64,000 nucleotides of DNA from Streptomyces radiopugnans (GTDB taxonomy: Bacteria; Actinomycetota; Actinomycetes; Streptomycetales; Streptomycetaceae): NCBI RefSeq assembly GCF_900110735.1, contig NZ_FOET01000001.1, forward strand, positions 868,001-932,000, written 5' to 3'. The notes under the pieces are model-generated. The model searched no databases. It saw only the letters and a list, made by a program, of their open reading frames with translations, and had not been told where the DNA came from. Both the position numbers and the translations under genes were made by a program. Positions 1 through 11,970 of this stretch are shown one piece after another; the stretch's first letter is position 1; each line of letters begins with the position of its first letter.

Positions 1-292
1 CCGGGTCCGCCATCGCGGCCCGCTTGCCGCCGGCCGCCGCCGCCAGCGCCTTGAGGTCCAGCGAGCCGGAGACGGGGACGACCGCGACGGTCAGCGCGCC
101 GTCGACGTCCGCGACGAGCGTCTTGAACACCTGCCCCGGGTCGAGCCCGAGCGCCTCGGCGGCCTCCTCCCCGTAGGAGGGTGCGGCCGGGTCGTGCTCG
201 TAGGAGTGGAGGGTGAAGTCCACGCCGGCCTTCGTGGCGGCCACCGTCGCCGGGGTGCCTCCGGAACCCGCCTTCTGCTTCTTCCTGGCCAT
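1..292 (-). CDS. ybaK: YbaK/EbsC-type aminoacyl-tRNA deacylase (C-terminus cut by window edge)
   Basis: Proteins of this family hydrolyse mischarged Cys-tRNA(Pro) in the cytoplasm, a trans-editing step in translation. Reading leftward from the ATG at 290-292 the protein begins MARKKQKAGSGG. Downstream are the family-typical stretches DFTLHSYEHDP, EAAEALGLDPGQVFKTLV and GKRAAMADP, with no stop before base 1. About 97 residues are visible of a family length near 160, so roughly a third is missing. It points the same way as the next two genes. The YbaK fold is clear; whether the substrate is Cys-tRNA(Pro) or another mischarged tRNA cannot be told here. Confidence 0.88.
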   Translation of the reverse strand, partial: MARKKQKAGSGGTPATVAATKAGVDFTLHSYEHDPAAPSYGEEAAEALGLDPGQVFKTLVADVDGALTVAVVPVSGSLDLKALAAAAGGKRAAMADP

Positions 293-371
293 GTTCGCCG
301 TGCCTCGCGTCGGTCGGTGCTGGTGTGCGGTCGCCGTTCCCCGGCTGCGGTGCGCCGGTTTCCGGAGGGTG

Positions 372-1169
372 TCAGTTCGGGCTGGTCGGCACGCGGGTCA
401 GGTCCGCCGCGGGAACGGACGGGAGCCTGCCGATCAGCGCCGTCTCGCGCCTGAGGATCCTCAGCTCCTCGGCCAGCCGGGTGGCGGTGTCCGGAGCCTG
501 CAGGAGCCGCTGCTTGGCCGGGGTGTCCAGGACGGTGGCGGCGGCCACCAGATACGACACCACCGACGGCTCGTCCGGCAGCTCCTGCCCGCCCGCCAGG
601 GTCCTCTCCCGTGCGCCGGCGAGCTGCTTCTGGTAGGCGCGGAAGGCCCGCAGCACTCCGGAGGCGAGCGCACCCGCCCCCTCGCCGCCGTCCTCCGCAA
701 GTTCCTCGACCTCGCCGACCAGATACGGCCCGGAGGCGTCGACGGACAGCAGCCGGAAGCGGGTGGTGCCGGTGGCGAGCACCTCGTAGCCGCCCCCGGT
801 CCCGCCGTCCTCACCGTCTCCGCCGCCGTCCCCGTCGCCCTCCTCACCGCCGCCGGAGCGCTCACGGATGGACGTGGCGTCGGCGACGCAGCCCACCGTG
901 TGGAAGGCACGCATCGGATCGGGACCGAAGCCCGCGGCCGGCCCGGCGGCGGCCTGTGCCGTGGGATCCGGCATCCCGGCCGCGGTGGGGGCGACCTCGC
1001 GGCCGTCCCTGATGGCGACCACCCCGAAGCGGCGCGGTGCGTCCTCGGGAATCTCCAGCAGGTCGCGCATCAGGGCGCGGTACCGCTGCTCGAAGACGTT
1101 CAGCGGCAGCACCAGCCCCGGGAACAGCACGGTGTTGAGGGGGAAGATCGGTAGGCGCGTGGTGGTCAC
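372..1169 (-). CDS. LON substrate-binding (Lon N-domain) protein without protease domain
   Basis: A 265-residue protein made only of the N-terminal substrate-recognition domain of Lon proteases. The start MTTTRLPIFPLNTVLFPG is the typical LON domain opening and is followed by LPLNVFEQRYRALMRD. No AAA+ module or Ser/Lys protease domain follows, and the length matches stand-alone actinobacterial members. An acidic, Gly-rich insertion (about residues 100-125) interrupts the domain. The biochemical role of these stand-alone proteins is not established; peptide or substrate binding is inferred from the fold. The gene reads away from the his operon. Confidence 0.85.
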   Translation of the reverse strand: MTTTRLPIFPLNTVLFPGLVLPLNVFEQRYRALMRDLLEIPEDAPRRFGVVAIRDGREVAPTAAGMPDPTAQAAAGPAAGFGPDPMRAFHTVGCVADATSIRERSGGGEEGDGDGGGDGEDGGTGGGYEVLATGTTRFRLLSVDASGPYLVGEVEELAEDGGEGAGALASGVLRAFRAYQKQLAGARERTLAGGQELPDEPSVVSYLVAAATVLDTPAKQRLLQAPDTATRLAEELRILRRETALIGRLPSVPAADLTRVPTSPN

Positions 1170-1262
1170 AGCCGCAGCCTAAGGCCTCTCCGCGGCAGGA
1201 CACCCCCGTCACCCGCCACCCGCCCGCCGCGCGGGCCCGCCGCATCCGCCCGCCGGGCACGC

Positions 1263-2882
1263 TCACTGGCGCCTCAGCAGCCGGGTGGCCCCGGCCGCGA
1301 CCGTGGTGGCCAGCACCCAGCCGAGCATGATCAGCGCCGCGGCCGTCCACTGGTAGGCCCCCGCGGGCTTCCAGCGGCTGTCCTGGCCCAGGTCGATCAC
1401 CGGCAGCAGCAGGTCCAGGACGTACAGCGGGGCGTTCCAGTGCGGCGACTCCCCCGGTTTGAGCGGGTCCGGCGGCTGCCGGGCGAACAGCACCGCGCCC
1501 GAGGCCCACAGCACCGCCATCCACAGGGCGGCCTGGCCCGGCCGGTAGCCGTAGGCGACCGTCCAGTCCTGCAGATAACCCCACAGCTTGGCGGCCAGCG
1601 GCAGCGTCTCGCGGCGCCGGCGCTGCTTGGCCAGCAGCACCGCGCGCGCGTCCGCGTCCTCCCCGCTGTTGCGCATCACCGCCGCGAGCTGCTCGTACGG
1701 CTCCGGGGCGTACTCCGGCGTCGCCGTCTCCAGCCACCTCAGCCGCTGGGCGAGGGTGAACGGGCCGCGCGGGATCAGGTTCTGGTAGGTGAACCCGGCC
1801 ATCCACAGCCCCTCGTCCACCGGCCAGCTCTCCACCCTGTCCACCAGGTTGTCCACCGTCGCTCCGGCGAGCACCACCCGGCCGCCGCCCGGCCGCTCGG
1901 GCGTGAAGCACAGCTCCGGGGTCTGGACGCGGCGCAGCGACAGCTCCTGGTCGCGCTGGAGGTTGAAGCGCGCGTCGTCCAGCACCAGCGAGTCCCCGAA
2001 CCTCCCGTCGTCCAGCTTCACCCCGCCGGTGCACTCGAAGCGCTTGACGCGCCGCACCATGTGGCTGTGCTCGTCCGGAGGCGGCCAGGATGTGCCGCCC
2101 GGCGGGGTCGTGCCGTGGACGACCGGCAGCTGGCGCGGGCCGGAGGAGGCGAAGTGGGCGAAGTGCTCCACCGTCATCTGCGGCGCGTACAGCGCGTACT
2201 GCCCGTTGCAGCCGCGCAGGACGCTGCCGTACATGAACAGCGAGCCGCCGATCTCCGCGCCGCGCAGGCTCACCTCCCCCTGGGCGAGCATCAGGCTGGC
2301 CTGGAGGTCCTGGGCGACCTGGATCCCGTCGGCGGACAGCGACCGCACCCGCTCCCCGCGGCCGACCGTCATCTCGTTGAGCATCAGGTCCGTGCCTATG
2401 GAGGCGTCGGTGAGCCGGACGCCGCCGGGGATGGTGCAGCGCGGCAGGTGGAGATCGCCCTCGGTGCTCATCCGGGCGGCCTCCAGCCGGGGTATGTGGC
2501 AGTCGATCATGCGGGCGGTCACCAGCCGGCACTCGTGCAGCAGCACCTCCTGCTCGAAGCGGCACTGCCGGAACTCGAAGTACGGCTCGACCGTCCCGCC
2601 GGACAGGTCCAGTCGCCCCGTTATGTACACACCGGTCAGCTGCAGGGACGCGACACGCCCGAGCAGCGGCGGCGGGCCGTGCAGCAGGAGCAGGGCGACG
2701 ACGCGGGCCCGCACCGTGCGCTGCGGCCCCCACTCGTGGTCGCCGTTCGGGTCGTCCAGCTCCGCCTCGCCCGAGCGCAGATCGTGCTCGCTGCCGTTGC
2801 GGAAGGCCTGCCACATGCCCCACTCCGCGGTGGTCAGCCGGATCCCGGGCGGCGGATCCCCGTTGTTCGGAACCTCACTCAC
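1263..2882 (-). CDS. Beta-helix-like repeat protein with C-terminal membrane segments
   Basis: A 539-residue protein divergent from hisD. Residues about 60-330 contain loosely repeated units of roughly 20 residues, such as LQLTGVYITGRLDLSGGTV, VRLTDASIGTDLMLNEM and VSLRGAEIGGSLFMYGS, with hydrophobic positions spaced as in pentapeptide-repeat or right-handed beta-helix proteins. A helical region rich in Arg and Glu follows at about 370-440 (EYAPEPYEQLAAVMRNSGEDADARAVL). Two or three hydrophobic segments near the C-terminus (ALWMAVLWASGAVLFA; AALIMLGWVLATTVAAGA) suggest membrane anchoring with the repeat domain cytoplasmic. Homologues are often labelled oxidoreductase in actinobacterial genomes, but I see no cofactor motif that supports this. 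Function unknown. Confidence 0.8.
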   Translation of the reverse strand: MSEVPNNGDPPPGIRLTTAEWGMWQAFRNGSEHDLRSGEAELDDPNGDHEWGPQRTVRARVVALLLLHGPPPLLGRVASLQLTGVYITGRLDLSGGTVEPYFEFRQCRFEQEVLLHECRLVTARMIDCHIPRLEAARMSTEGDLHLPRCTIPGGVRLTDASIGTDLMLNEMTVGRGERVRSLSADGIQVAQDLQASLMLAQGEVSLRGAEIGGSLFMYGSVLRGCNGQYALYAPQMTVEHFAHFASSGPRQLPVVHGTTPPGGTSWPPPDEHSHMVRRVKRFECTGGVKLDDGRFGDSLVLDDARFNLQRDQELSLRRVQTPELCFTPERPGGGRVVLAGATVDNLVDRVESWPVDEGLWMAGFTYQNLIPRGPFTLAQRLRWLETATPEYAPEPYEQLAAVMRNSGEDADARAVLLAKQRRRRETLPLAAKLWGYLQDWTVAYGYRPGQAALWMAVLWASGAVLFARQPPDPLKPGESPHWNAPLYVLDLLLPVIDLGQDSRWKPAGAYQWTAAALIMLGWVLATTVAAGATRLLRRQ

Positions 2883-6086
<3,204 letters not shown>

Positions 6087-6090
<4 letters not shown>

Positions 6091-6266
6091 GCGTCGCGCG
6101 CGCGGCTGCCGGGCCGCTGTCGGTGACGGTGCCCGTGTCGTGCCGCGCGGGCGGAGAAGCTCACGGAAGGGACGCTGTGAGCGTCGCGCGCGCGGCCGCC
6201 GGGCCGCTGTCGGTGACGGTGCCCGTGCTGTGCCGCGCGGGCGGAGAAGCTCACGGAGGAAGGCCG
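6087..6266 (+). repeat. 90-bp imperfect tandem duplication in the his operon
   Basis: Two adjacent units (6087-6176 and 6177-6266) match at all but three of their first 81 positions (differences at 6107, 6138 and 6139 against 6197, 6228 and 6229) and diverge in the last nine. Each unit begins GTGAGCGTCGCGCGCGCGG and ends in a purine-rich, SD-like sequence before a GTG. The first GTGA includes the hisB stop. A GTG-initiated frame of 60 codons (6087-6269) runs through both copies, because 90 is a multiple of three, but its product resembles nothing I recognise. Confidence 0.9.
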
Positions 6267-6430
6267 TGAACGGTGTCTCCACCCTGCTGCTCTTCGTGGG
6301 GCTCTTCCTCCTCGGCGGCGCCATCTCCTTCTGGAAGCAGCAGATGCCCAAGGGGGTCGTCGCCCTGCTCGGCATCGGCTCCGCCCTGTCCCTGATCGCC
6401 GGAATCCTGCGCCTGGAGGTGTGGTCATGA
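6266..6430 (+). CDS. Small two-segment membrane protein between hisB and hisH
   Basis: A 54-residue protein starting at GTG 6266, directly after the strong ribosome site GGAGGAAGG in copy 2 of the tandem duplication. It has two hydrophobic helices ([19 protein letters not shown] and [18 protein letters not shown]) joined by a short loop, KQQMPKG. Its TGA overlaps the hisH ATG in an ATGA, so it is part of the operon. I recall similar short open frames at this place in other Streptomyces his operons. It is likely a real gene, but no function is known. Confidence 0.75.
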   Translation: MNGVSTLLLFVGLFLLGGAISFWKQQMPKGVVALLGIGSALSLIAGILRLEVWS

Positions 6431-7068
6431 CGGAGAGGAAGAAGGTCGTCGTCTTCGACTACGGCTTCGGCAACGTGCGTTCCGCCGAGCGCGCCCTGGC
6501 CAGGGCCGGCGCGGAGGTGGAGATCACCCGCGACTACGACACCGCGATGAACGCCGACGGGCTGCTGGTGCCCGGCGTCGGCGCCTTCGCAGCCTGCATG
6601 ACGGGTCTGCGCAAGGCCCGCGGCGACTGGGTCGTCGAGCGCCGGCTCGCCGGCGGGCGCCCGGTGATGGGCATCTGCGTCGGCATGCAGATCCTGTTCG
6701 GCCGGGGCATCGAGCACGGTGTCGAGGCCGAGGGCCTGGACGAGTGGCCCGGCACGGTCGGCCCGCTCAGGGCGGACGTCGTACCGCACATGGGCTGGAA
6801 CACCGTCGAGGCGCCCGGGGACTCCAGGCTGTTCGCGGGCCTGCCCGCCGACGCCCGCTACTACTTCGTGCACTCCTACGCCGTGCACGACTGGGAGCTG
6901 GAGACCGCCAACCCCGCCATGGCGCCCCCCAAGGTCACCTGGGCCACCCACGGCGAGCGGTTCGTCGCCGCAGTGGAGAACGGCCCGCTGTGGGCCACCC
7001 AGTTCCACCCCGAGAAGTCCGGCGACGCCGGCGCGCAACTCCTGACCAACTGGATCAGCACCCTCTAG
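6427..7068 (+). CDS. hisH: Imidazole glycerol phosphate synthase, glutaminase subunit
   Basis: A 213-residue class-I glutamine amidotransferase that supplies ammonia to HisF. Cys84 in [14 protein letters not shown] and the His in TQFHPEKSG form the catalytic pair, and VPGVGAF is the oxyanion-strand motif. The ATG at 6427 overlaps the stop of the small membrane gene. A GTG six bases upstream is also in frame but adds only MV. The partner hisF lies two genes downstream. Confidence 0.96.
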   Translation: MTERKKVVVFDYGFGNVRSAERALARAGAEVEITRDYDTAMNADGLLVPGVGAFAACMTGLRKARGDWVVERRLAGGRPVMGICVGMQILFGRGIEHGVEAEGLDEWPGTVGPLRADVVPHMGWNTVEAPGDSRLFAGLPADARYYFVHSYAVHDWELETANPAMAPPKVTWATHGERFVAAVENGPLWATQFHPEKSGDAGAQLLTNWISTL

Positions 7069-7113
7069 CCCCACCGCCACCACCGACCCCCAGGACCTTA
7101 GGACCGCCAGCTG

Positions 7114-7845
7114 ATGAGCACCCACCGTCTCGAACTCCTCCCCGCCGTCGACGTCCGCGACGGGCAGGCCGTCCGCCTCGTCCACGGCGAGTCCGGCACC
7201 GAGACCTCCTACGGCGACCCGCTGGAGGCCGCCCTGGCCTGGCAGCGGGCGGGAGCGGAGTGGCTGCACCTGGTGGACCTCGACGCCGCGTTCGGCACCG
7301 GTGACAACCGCGAGCGGATCGCCGAGGTCGTCCGCACCATGGACATCAAGGTCGAGCTCTCCGGCGGCATCCGCGACGACGCGTCCCTGGCCGCCGCGCT
7401 GGCCACCGGCTGCACCCGGGTGAACCTGGGCACCGCGGCCCTGGAGAGCCCCGAGTGGGTCGCCAAGGTGATCGCCGAGCACGGCGAGAAGATCGCCGTC
7501 GGCCTCGACGTGCGCGGCACCACCCTGCGCGGGCGGGGCTGGACCCGCGACGGCGGCGACCTCTACGAGACGCTGGAGCGCCTGAACTCCGAGGGCTGCG
7601 CCCGCTACGTCGTCACCGACATCGCCAAGGACGGGACCCTCAAGGGCCCCAACCTCCAGCTGCTGAAGGACGTCTGCGCCGCCACCGACCGCCCGGTCGT
7701 CGCCTCCGGCGGCGTCTCCTCCCTTGACGACCTGCGCGCGATCGCCACCCTGGTACCCGAGGGCGTCGAGGGAGCCATCGTGGGCAAGGCCCTCTACGCC
7801 AAGGCGTTCACCCTGGAAGAGGCCCTGGAGGCAGTGTCCCGATGA
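7114..7845 (+). CDS. priA: Bifunctional HisA/TrpF phosphoribosyl isomerase
   Basis: A (beta/alpha)8 barrel of 243 residues. In actinobacteria this enzyme performs both the HisA Amadori rearrangement of ProFAR and the TrpF reaction on phosphoribosyl anthranilate. The acid/base aspartates are Asp13 in [11 protein letters not shown] and Asp132 in AVGLDVRGT, and the phosphate-binding strands SGGIRDD and VVASGGVSS are clear. No separate trpF is present in this window although trpE, C, B and A are, which agrees with the dual role. It begins 45 bp after hisH and overlaps ridA by four bases. Confidence 0.93.
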   Translation: MSTHRLELLPAVDVRDGQAVRLVHGESGTETSYGDPLEAALAWQRAGAEWLHLVDLDAAFGTGDNRERIAEVVRTMDIKVELSGGIRDDASLAAALATGCTRVNLGTAALESPEWVAKVIAEHGEKIAVGLDVRGTTLRGRGWTRDGGDLYETLERLNSEGCARYVVTDIAKDGTLKGPNLQLLKDVCAATDRPVVASGGVSSLDDLRAIATLVPEGVEGAIVGKALYAKAFTLEEALEAVSR

Positions 7846-8291
7846 CGGAGTCCGCGGCGGTGGGACGGGAGAGCGAAGCAGACGGGGACGGCCGGCGGCT
7901 CCGGCGCGTCGGCAGCGACAGCCCCTGGGAGGAGACCATCGGCTTCGCCCGGGCCGTCGAGATCGGCGACCGTATCCTCGTCGCGGGCACGATGCCCCTG
8001 GTCGACGGGACGATCCAGGGCGAGGGCGACCCGTACGTCCAGGCCAGGACCGCCTTCGAGCGCGCCGTGGCGGCGCTGGAGCCGTTCGGCCTGGACGTCC
8101 GGTCCGTCGTGCGCACCCGCATGTACATAACCCACGCGCGCGACGTGGACGACGTGGGCCGCGCGCACCGCGAGGTCTTCGGCTCCGTCCGCCCCGTCGC
8201 GACGCTCGTGGTCGTCTCCGGCTTCGTCGACTCGCGCGTGCTGGTCGAGGTGGAGATCGAAGCCTTCCGCACCCCGAAGGAGCGCCCCTAA
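7842..8291 (+). CDS. RidA-family (YjgF/YER057c/UK114) protein
   Basis: A 149-residue protein whose core from about residue 25 ([23 protein letters not shown]) to the C-terminus matches the RidA fold. RidA enzymes hydrolyse reactive enamine/imine intermediates made by PLP enzymes. The typical arginine region is present as [20 protein letters not shown]. An extension of about 24 charged residues precedes the domain. The ATG overlaps the priA stop and the TAA is immediately followed by the hisF GTG, so it sits tightly inside the his operon. Whether it protects a his enzyme specifically is inference. Confidence 0.88.
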   Translation: MTESAAVGRESEADGDGRRLRRVGSDSPWEETIGFARAVEIGDRILVAGTMPLVDGTIQGEGDPYVQARTAFERAVAALEPFGLDVRSVVRTRMYITHARDVDDVGRAHREVFGSVRPVATLVVVSGFVDSRVLVEVEIEAFRTPKERP

Positions 8292-9062
8292 GTGTCCCTG
8301 GCCGTACGAGTCATCCCCTGCCTGGACGTGGACGGCGGCCGGGTCGTCAAGGGGGTCAACTTCCAGAACCTGCGCGACGCCGGCGATCCGGTCGAGATGG
8401 CCAAGGTGTACGACGCGGAGGGCGCCGACGAGCTGACCTTCCTCGACATCACCGCCTCCTCCGGCGACCGCGAGACCACCTACGACGTGGTGCGCCGCAC
8501 CGCCGAGCAGGTCTTCATCCCGCTGACGGTGGGCGGCGGCGTGCGCACCACCGAGGACGTGGACAGGCTGCTGCGCGCGGGCGCCGACAAGGTGGGCGTC
8601 AACACCGCGGCCATCGCCCGCCCGGAGCTGATCCGGGAGATCGCCGAGCGCTTCGGCAGCCAGGTGCTGGTGCTGTCGGTGGACGCCCGCCGCTGCCCGG
8701 AGGGGACGGTGACGCCGTCCGGCTTCGAGGTCACCACGCACGGCGGCCGGCGCGGCACCGGTATCGACGCGGTGGAGTGGGCGCACCGGGCCGCCGAGCT
8801 GGGGGCCGGGGAGATCCTGCTCAACTCCATGGACGCCGACGGCACCAAGGACGGCTACGACATCGCCATGGTCGGCGCCGTCCGCAAGCACGTCACCATC
8901 CCCGTCATCGCCTCCGGCGGAGCGGGGAAGCTCGCCGACTTCGCCCCGGCGGTGGAGGCGGGCGCGGACGCGGTGCTCGCCGCGAGCGTCTTCCACTTCG
9001 GAGACCTGCGCATCGGGCAGGTCAAGGACGCCCTGCGCGAGGCCGGCCACCCGGTGCGCTGA
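8292..9062 (+). CDS. hisF: Imidazole glycerol phosphate synthase, cyclase subunit
   Basis: A 256-residue barrel that condenses PRFAR with ammonia from HisH to give imidazole glycerol phosphate and AICAR. Family motifs are [44 protein letters not shown] and the catalytic [14 protein letters not shown]. It starts with GTG, directly abutting the TAA of ridA. It is the last gene of this his block and is followed by a strong hairpin. Confidence 0.96.
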   Translation: MSLAVRVIPCLDVDGGRVVKGVNFQNLRDAGDPVEMAKVYDAEGADELTFLDITASSGDRETTYDVVRRTAEQVFIPLTVGGGVRTTEDVDRLLRAGADKVGVNTAAIARPELIREIAERFGSQVLVLSVDARRCPEGTVTPSGFEVTTHGGRRGTGIDAVEWAHRAAELGAGEILLNSMDADGTKDGYDIAMVGAVRKHVTIPVIASGGAGKLADFAPAVEAGADAVLAASVFHFGDLRIGQVKDALREAGHPVR

Positions 9063-9087
9063 CCGGCCGCCGCGTCCGCCCGGCCCG

Positions 9088-9114
9088 CCGTACCGGCGTC
9101 AGGCGCCGGTACGG
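9088..9114. terminator. Hairpin between convergent hisF and the MBL-fold gene
   Basis: A perfect 11-bp stem, CCGTACCGGCG and CGCCGGTACGG, around a 5-nt loop. It lies 26 bp after the hisF stop, and the stop codon of the converging MBL-fold gene is in the loop. It probably ends transcription from both sides. There is no T-tract, as is usual in this GC-rich group. Confidence 0.65.
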
Positions 9115-9821
9115 TCGGCGGCCTCCGCGGCCCTGCGCAGGGCCGCGCCCGCGTCCCGGGCGATCGGGTCGCCGTGCCCGAAGCAGGCGGTCTCCGTCTC
9201 CAGGGCGGCCAGCCGGCGGAACGACTCCAGGGCGCGGGCACGGTCGAGGTTGAACACCCCCAGGATGGTGCGGCCCTCCACGTTCGCGATCGTGTCCCCC
9301 GTGAACACCACGCCGTGCGCGGGCAGATGGAGCGCGATGCTGCCGTCGGTGTGCCCCGGCGCGGCCACCACCCGGGCCCCGCCGCCGAAGTCGACCACCT
9401 CGCCGTCCTCCAGCTCGCGGTCCACGCGGCACGGTGGGGCCGCGGGCAGCGGGGGCAGGTTCTCGTACAGCTCGCGCTCCCAGCCGGGCGCCCCGGTGAA
9501 GTCCGGCGGCGGACCGGGCGCCTCGCCCCGGACGAACGGCGCGTCCAGCCGGTGCGCCATGACGGTCGCGCCGGTCAGCTCCGCGAGCTCGGCGGCGCCG
9601 CCGGCGTGGTCCTCGTGGAAGTGGGTCAGGACGATGCGGTCGATGTCCCCCGGATCGTGGCCCAGCTCCCGGACGGCCTCGGCGACGGCGGCCCCGGATC
9701 CGGCGGTCCCGGTGTCCACCAGGGTCAGCGAACCGGGGTCGTGCCACAGGTAGGCCTGGCCGACGGCGAAGGCGAGCATGTGCAGTCCGGGCAGCACTCG
9801 GGTGGTCTCCACGAAGCACAC
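9099..9821 (-). CDS. MBL-fold metallo-hydrolase
   Basis: A 240-residue metallo-beta-lactamase superfamily protein. The HxHxDH metal motif is THFHEDHAGG, followed by AAPGHTDGSIALHLP, FTGDTIANVEGR and a C-terminal CFGHGDPI, the layout of glyoxalase II-like hydrolases. These bind two metal ions and hydrolyse thioesters, lactones or phosphate-type bonds; the substrate cannot be told. The chosen start is the GTG at 9821 (MCFVETTRVLPGLHML); a GTG three codons later would also serve. No clear ribosome site was seen. Confidence 0.85.
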   Translation of the reverse strand: MCFVETTRVLPGLHMLAFAVGQAYLWHDPGSLTLVDTGTAGSGAAVAEAVRELGHDPGDIDRIVLTHFHEDHAGGAAELAELTGATVMAHRLDAPFVRGEAPGPPPDFTGAPGWERELYENLPPLPAAPPCRVDRELEDGEVVDFGGGARVVAAPGHTDGSIALHLPAHGVVFTGDTIANVEGRTILGVFNLDRARALESFRRLAALETETACFGHGDPIARDAGAALRRAAEAADRTGA

Positions 9822-9905
9822 CCAAGCACGCGGACGGCCGCCGCACCGCGCCGTTCGCCGTCGGCTTGAAGGCGGGCGCGCGGGGCGGGGCCGTGCCGCG
9901 GGGCG

Positions 9906-10538
9906 TCAGAGGCCGAGCTTCGCCTCGCGTACGCGCGCCACGGACTTCTCGTCGCCCTCCAGCTCCACCCGTGCCGCGTCCTGCCGGCCGGAGACGAAGA
10001 GCAGCAGCTCACCGGGCTCGCCCGTGACGGTGACCACCGGGGTGCCCTTGCGGGCCACCGCCACCTGGCCGTTGGGACGGCGCAGCACCAGGCCGACCGG
10101 GCACCGGCGGCCGTAGGCGCGGGCGGTGGTCTCCAGCCGCCGCCACAGGGCGTCGGCGAGGACCGGGTCGATCTCACGAGGTGTCCAGTCCGGCCGGGCC
10201 CGCCGGACGTCCTCACCGTGGACGAAGAACTCCACGGTGTTGGCCGCCTCGTCGACCTGCTTGAGGGAGAAGGGCGACATCCGCGGCGGCCCGGTGCGGA
10301 TGAGCTGGATCAGTTCCTCGTACGGCTTGGCCGCGAACTCCTGCTGCACACGCTCCAGCCGTGGTTGCAGCGCCTTGATGAGTATCCCGCCGGCGGCGTC
10401 GGCGCGGCGCTCGCGCACCACGACGTGAGCCGCCAGCTCCCTGGTCCGCCACCCCTCGCACAGGGTGGGCGCCTCGGGTCCGTAGGTTTCCAACAGATCG
10501 GCCAGCAGAAGGCGTTCGCGCCGGGCGTGGGTCGACAT
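9906..10538 (-). CDS. TIGR03085-type DinB-like metal-binding protein
   Basis: A 210-residue protein of the maleylpyruvate-isomerase/DinB-like helical fold. Characteristic features are LCEGWRTRELAAHVVVRERR near the N-terminus, EFFVHGEDVRRARPDW in the middle and a C-terminal beta-rich sterol-carrier-like portion (GQVAVARKGTPVVTVTGEPGELLLF). Members bind a metal through conserved His residues and may use mycothiol, but no specific reaction is known for this subgroup. A -10-like TAGGGT sits about 12 bp before the ATG and there is no ribosome site, so a leaderless message is possible. Confidence 0.82.
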   Translation of the reverse strand: MSTHARRERLLLADLLETYGPEAPTLCEGWRTRELAAHVVVRERRADAAGGILIKALQPRLERVQQEFAAKPYEELIQLIRTGPPRMSPFSLKQVDEAANTVEFFVHGEDVRRARPDWTPREIDPVLADALWRRLETTARAYGRRCPVGLVLRRPNGQVAVARKGTPVVTVTGEPGELLLFVSGRQDAARVELEGDEKSVARVREAKLGL

Positions 10539-10588
10539 ACGGCCACCCTACGACCGTGTGCCGACCCGTGCCACGCACCGCGCCCGGG

Positions 10589-11437
10589 TCAGCCCGGCAG
10601 CGGGGCGTCCAGCTCCGGGCCGTCCACCTCGTTGCTGAGCGTCAGGGAGCAGGTGACCTGGTCCTCACCGCGGTTGTACGTCAGGAGCGTCGGATAGATG
10701 GCGTAGTAGTAGTAGGTCCTGTCCTGCGGCATTCGGGCCAGCCGCTTCTCCACGTCCGCCTTGCACAGCGACATGACCTCCTTCTGCAGCTCCGCCTGGG
10801 TGTCGAAGTCACCGGTGATCGTCTGGTTGGCTATCACCTCGCCGTCGTGGGGGCCGTCGCAGGGCCGCTCCTCGACCTCGGTGACGTCGCTGCTCAGCGA
10901 CGGGTGGTCGAAGCAGGTGCCCGGGTCGAGCACCACGTACAGCACGAGGTCGCTGGGCATCGCCGTCACGTCGGGCGTGGGGACGGCCGTGGCGGGCGGG
11001 TCCGCCGGCCCGTCGCTCGGCTCCGGGGAGGCGGTGGAGGGATCGGCGGAGGCCGGGGCGCTGGGAGTGGCGGTCGGCTCCGCCCGGTCCTCACCGCTCC
11101 CGCCGTCGGCCGCCAGCAGCACGCCTCCGACGATCAGCCCGGCGACGAGCACCGCGGCGATGATGATCGCGGCGACCTTCCCGCCGTTGCCCCCGCCCCC
11201 GCCCGGCGGGGGCGGGTAGGGGCCGGGCGCGCCGGGACCGCCGGGCGAGCCGGGGTAGCCGTACCCGCCGGGCCCTCCCGGGACTCCGGGCGCCCCGGGA
11301 GGGCCCACCGGGGCGGGGTAGCCGTAGCCGCCCGCGGGCGGACCGGGCTGCTCGGGCGGACCGAAGCCCTGCGGCGGACCGAAACCGCCGCCTGGGCCGG
11401 GGTTGTGTGCGCCGTTGGGCGGCGGTGGATAGCTCAT
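10589..11437 (-). CDS. Pro/Gly-rich single-pass membrane protein with septum-formation-like extracytoplasmic domain
   Basis: A 282-residue protein starting [14 protein letters not shown]. Its first ~100 residues are Pro/Gly/Tyr repeats ([19 protein letters not shown]). One transmembrane helix follows ([21 protein letters not shown]), then a Ser/Thr/Pro/Ala linker. The C-terminal domain of ~120 residues has paired cysteines ([39 protein letters not shown]). The CFD...[10 protein letters not shown] pattern resembles the Septum_form (PF13845) domain. Topology suggests a cytoplasmic Pro-rich tail and an external disulfide-bonded domain. The start was placed at 11437 because the upstream frame does not look coded. 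Confidence 0.72.
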   Translation of the reverse strand: MSYPPPPNGAHNPGPGGGFGPPQGFGPPEQPGPPAGGYGYPAPVGPPGAPGVPGGPGGYGYPGSPGGPGAPGPYPPPPGGGGGNGGKVAAIIIAAVLVAGLIVGGVLLAADGGSGEDRAEPTATPSAPASADPSTASPEPSDGPADPPATAVPTPDVTAMPSDLVLYVVLDPGTCFDHPSLSSDVTEVEERPCDGPHDGEVIANQTITGDFDTQAELQKEVMSLCKADVEKRLARMPQDRTYYYYAIYPTLLTYNRGEDQVTCSLTLSNEVDGPELDAPLPG

Positions 11438-11586
11438 GCCGGAAGGATGCCGTACCGCACGGACATGCCAAATCCCGGGTGCGTCACAGCATTGCCACAG
11501 CAGGACGGCGCGCCCGGCGGACCGCGGCCGTTCCGGCCCTCGGGCGGGGTTCGCGGTGCGCGCCGCGGCGGCGGCACAATGACCCC

Positions 11587-11970
11587 ATGCCCCGATCCCC
11601 ACTCGACCCCGCCGTCGCCGCCCGTCTCAAGCGCAACGCCGACGGCCTGGTGCCCGCCATCGCCCAGCAGTACGACACCGGTGAGGTGCTGATGCTCGGC
11701 TGGATGGACGACGAGGCCCTGCACCGCACCCTCACCACCGGCCGCTGCACCTACTGGAGCCGCAGCCGCGGCGAGTACTGGGCCAAGGGCGACACCTCCG
11801 GGCACGTCCAGCACGTGAAGTCCGTGGCCCTGGACTGCGACGGCGACACCGTGCTGGTGAAGGTCGACCAGGTGGGCGCCGCCTGCCACACCGGGGACCG
11901 CACCTGCTTCGACGCCTGCGAGCTGCCCCTGGACGGCCCCGCGGCCGGCGGAGAGGGGGAGCGGGCATGA
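11587..11970 (+). CDS. hisI: Phosphoribosyl-AMP cyclohydrolase
   Basis: A 127-residue enzyme that opens the adenine ring of PR-AMP, the third step of histidine synthesis. Motifs are [35 protein letters not shown] and the zinc/metal cysteines in [19 protein letters not shown]. There is no PR-ATP pyrophosphohydrolase (HisE) domain; hisE and hisG are not in this window. The ATG at 11587 is used. The stop overlaps the trpE start in an ATGA, directly coupling a histidine gene with a tryptophan gene. Confidence 0.95.
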   Translation: MPRSPLDPAVAARLKRNADGLVPAIAQQYDTGEVLMLGWMDDEALHRTLTTGRCTYWSRSRGEYWAKGDTSGHVQHVKSVALDCDGDTVLVKVDQVGAACHTGDRTCFDACELPLDGPAAGGEGERA

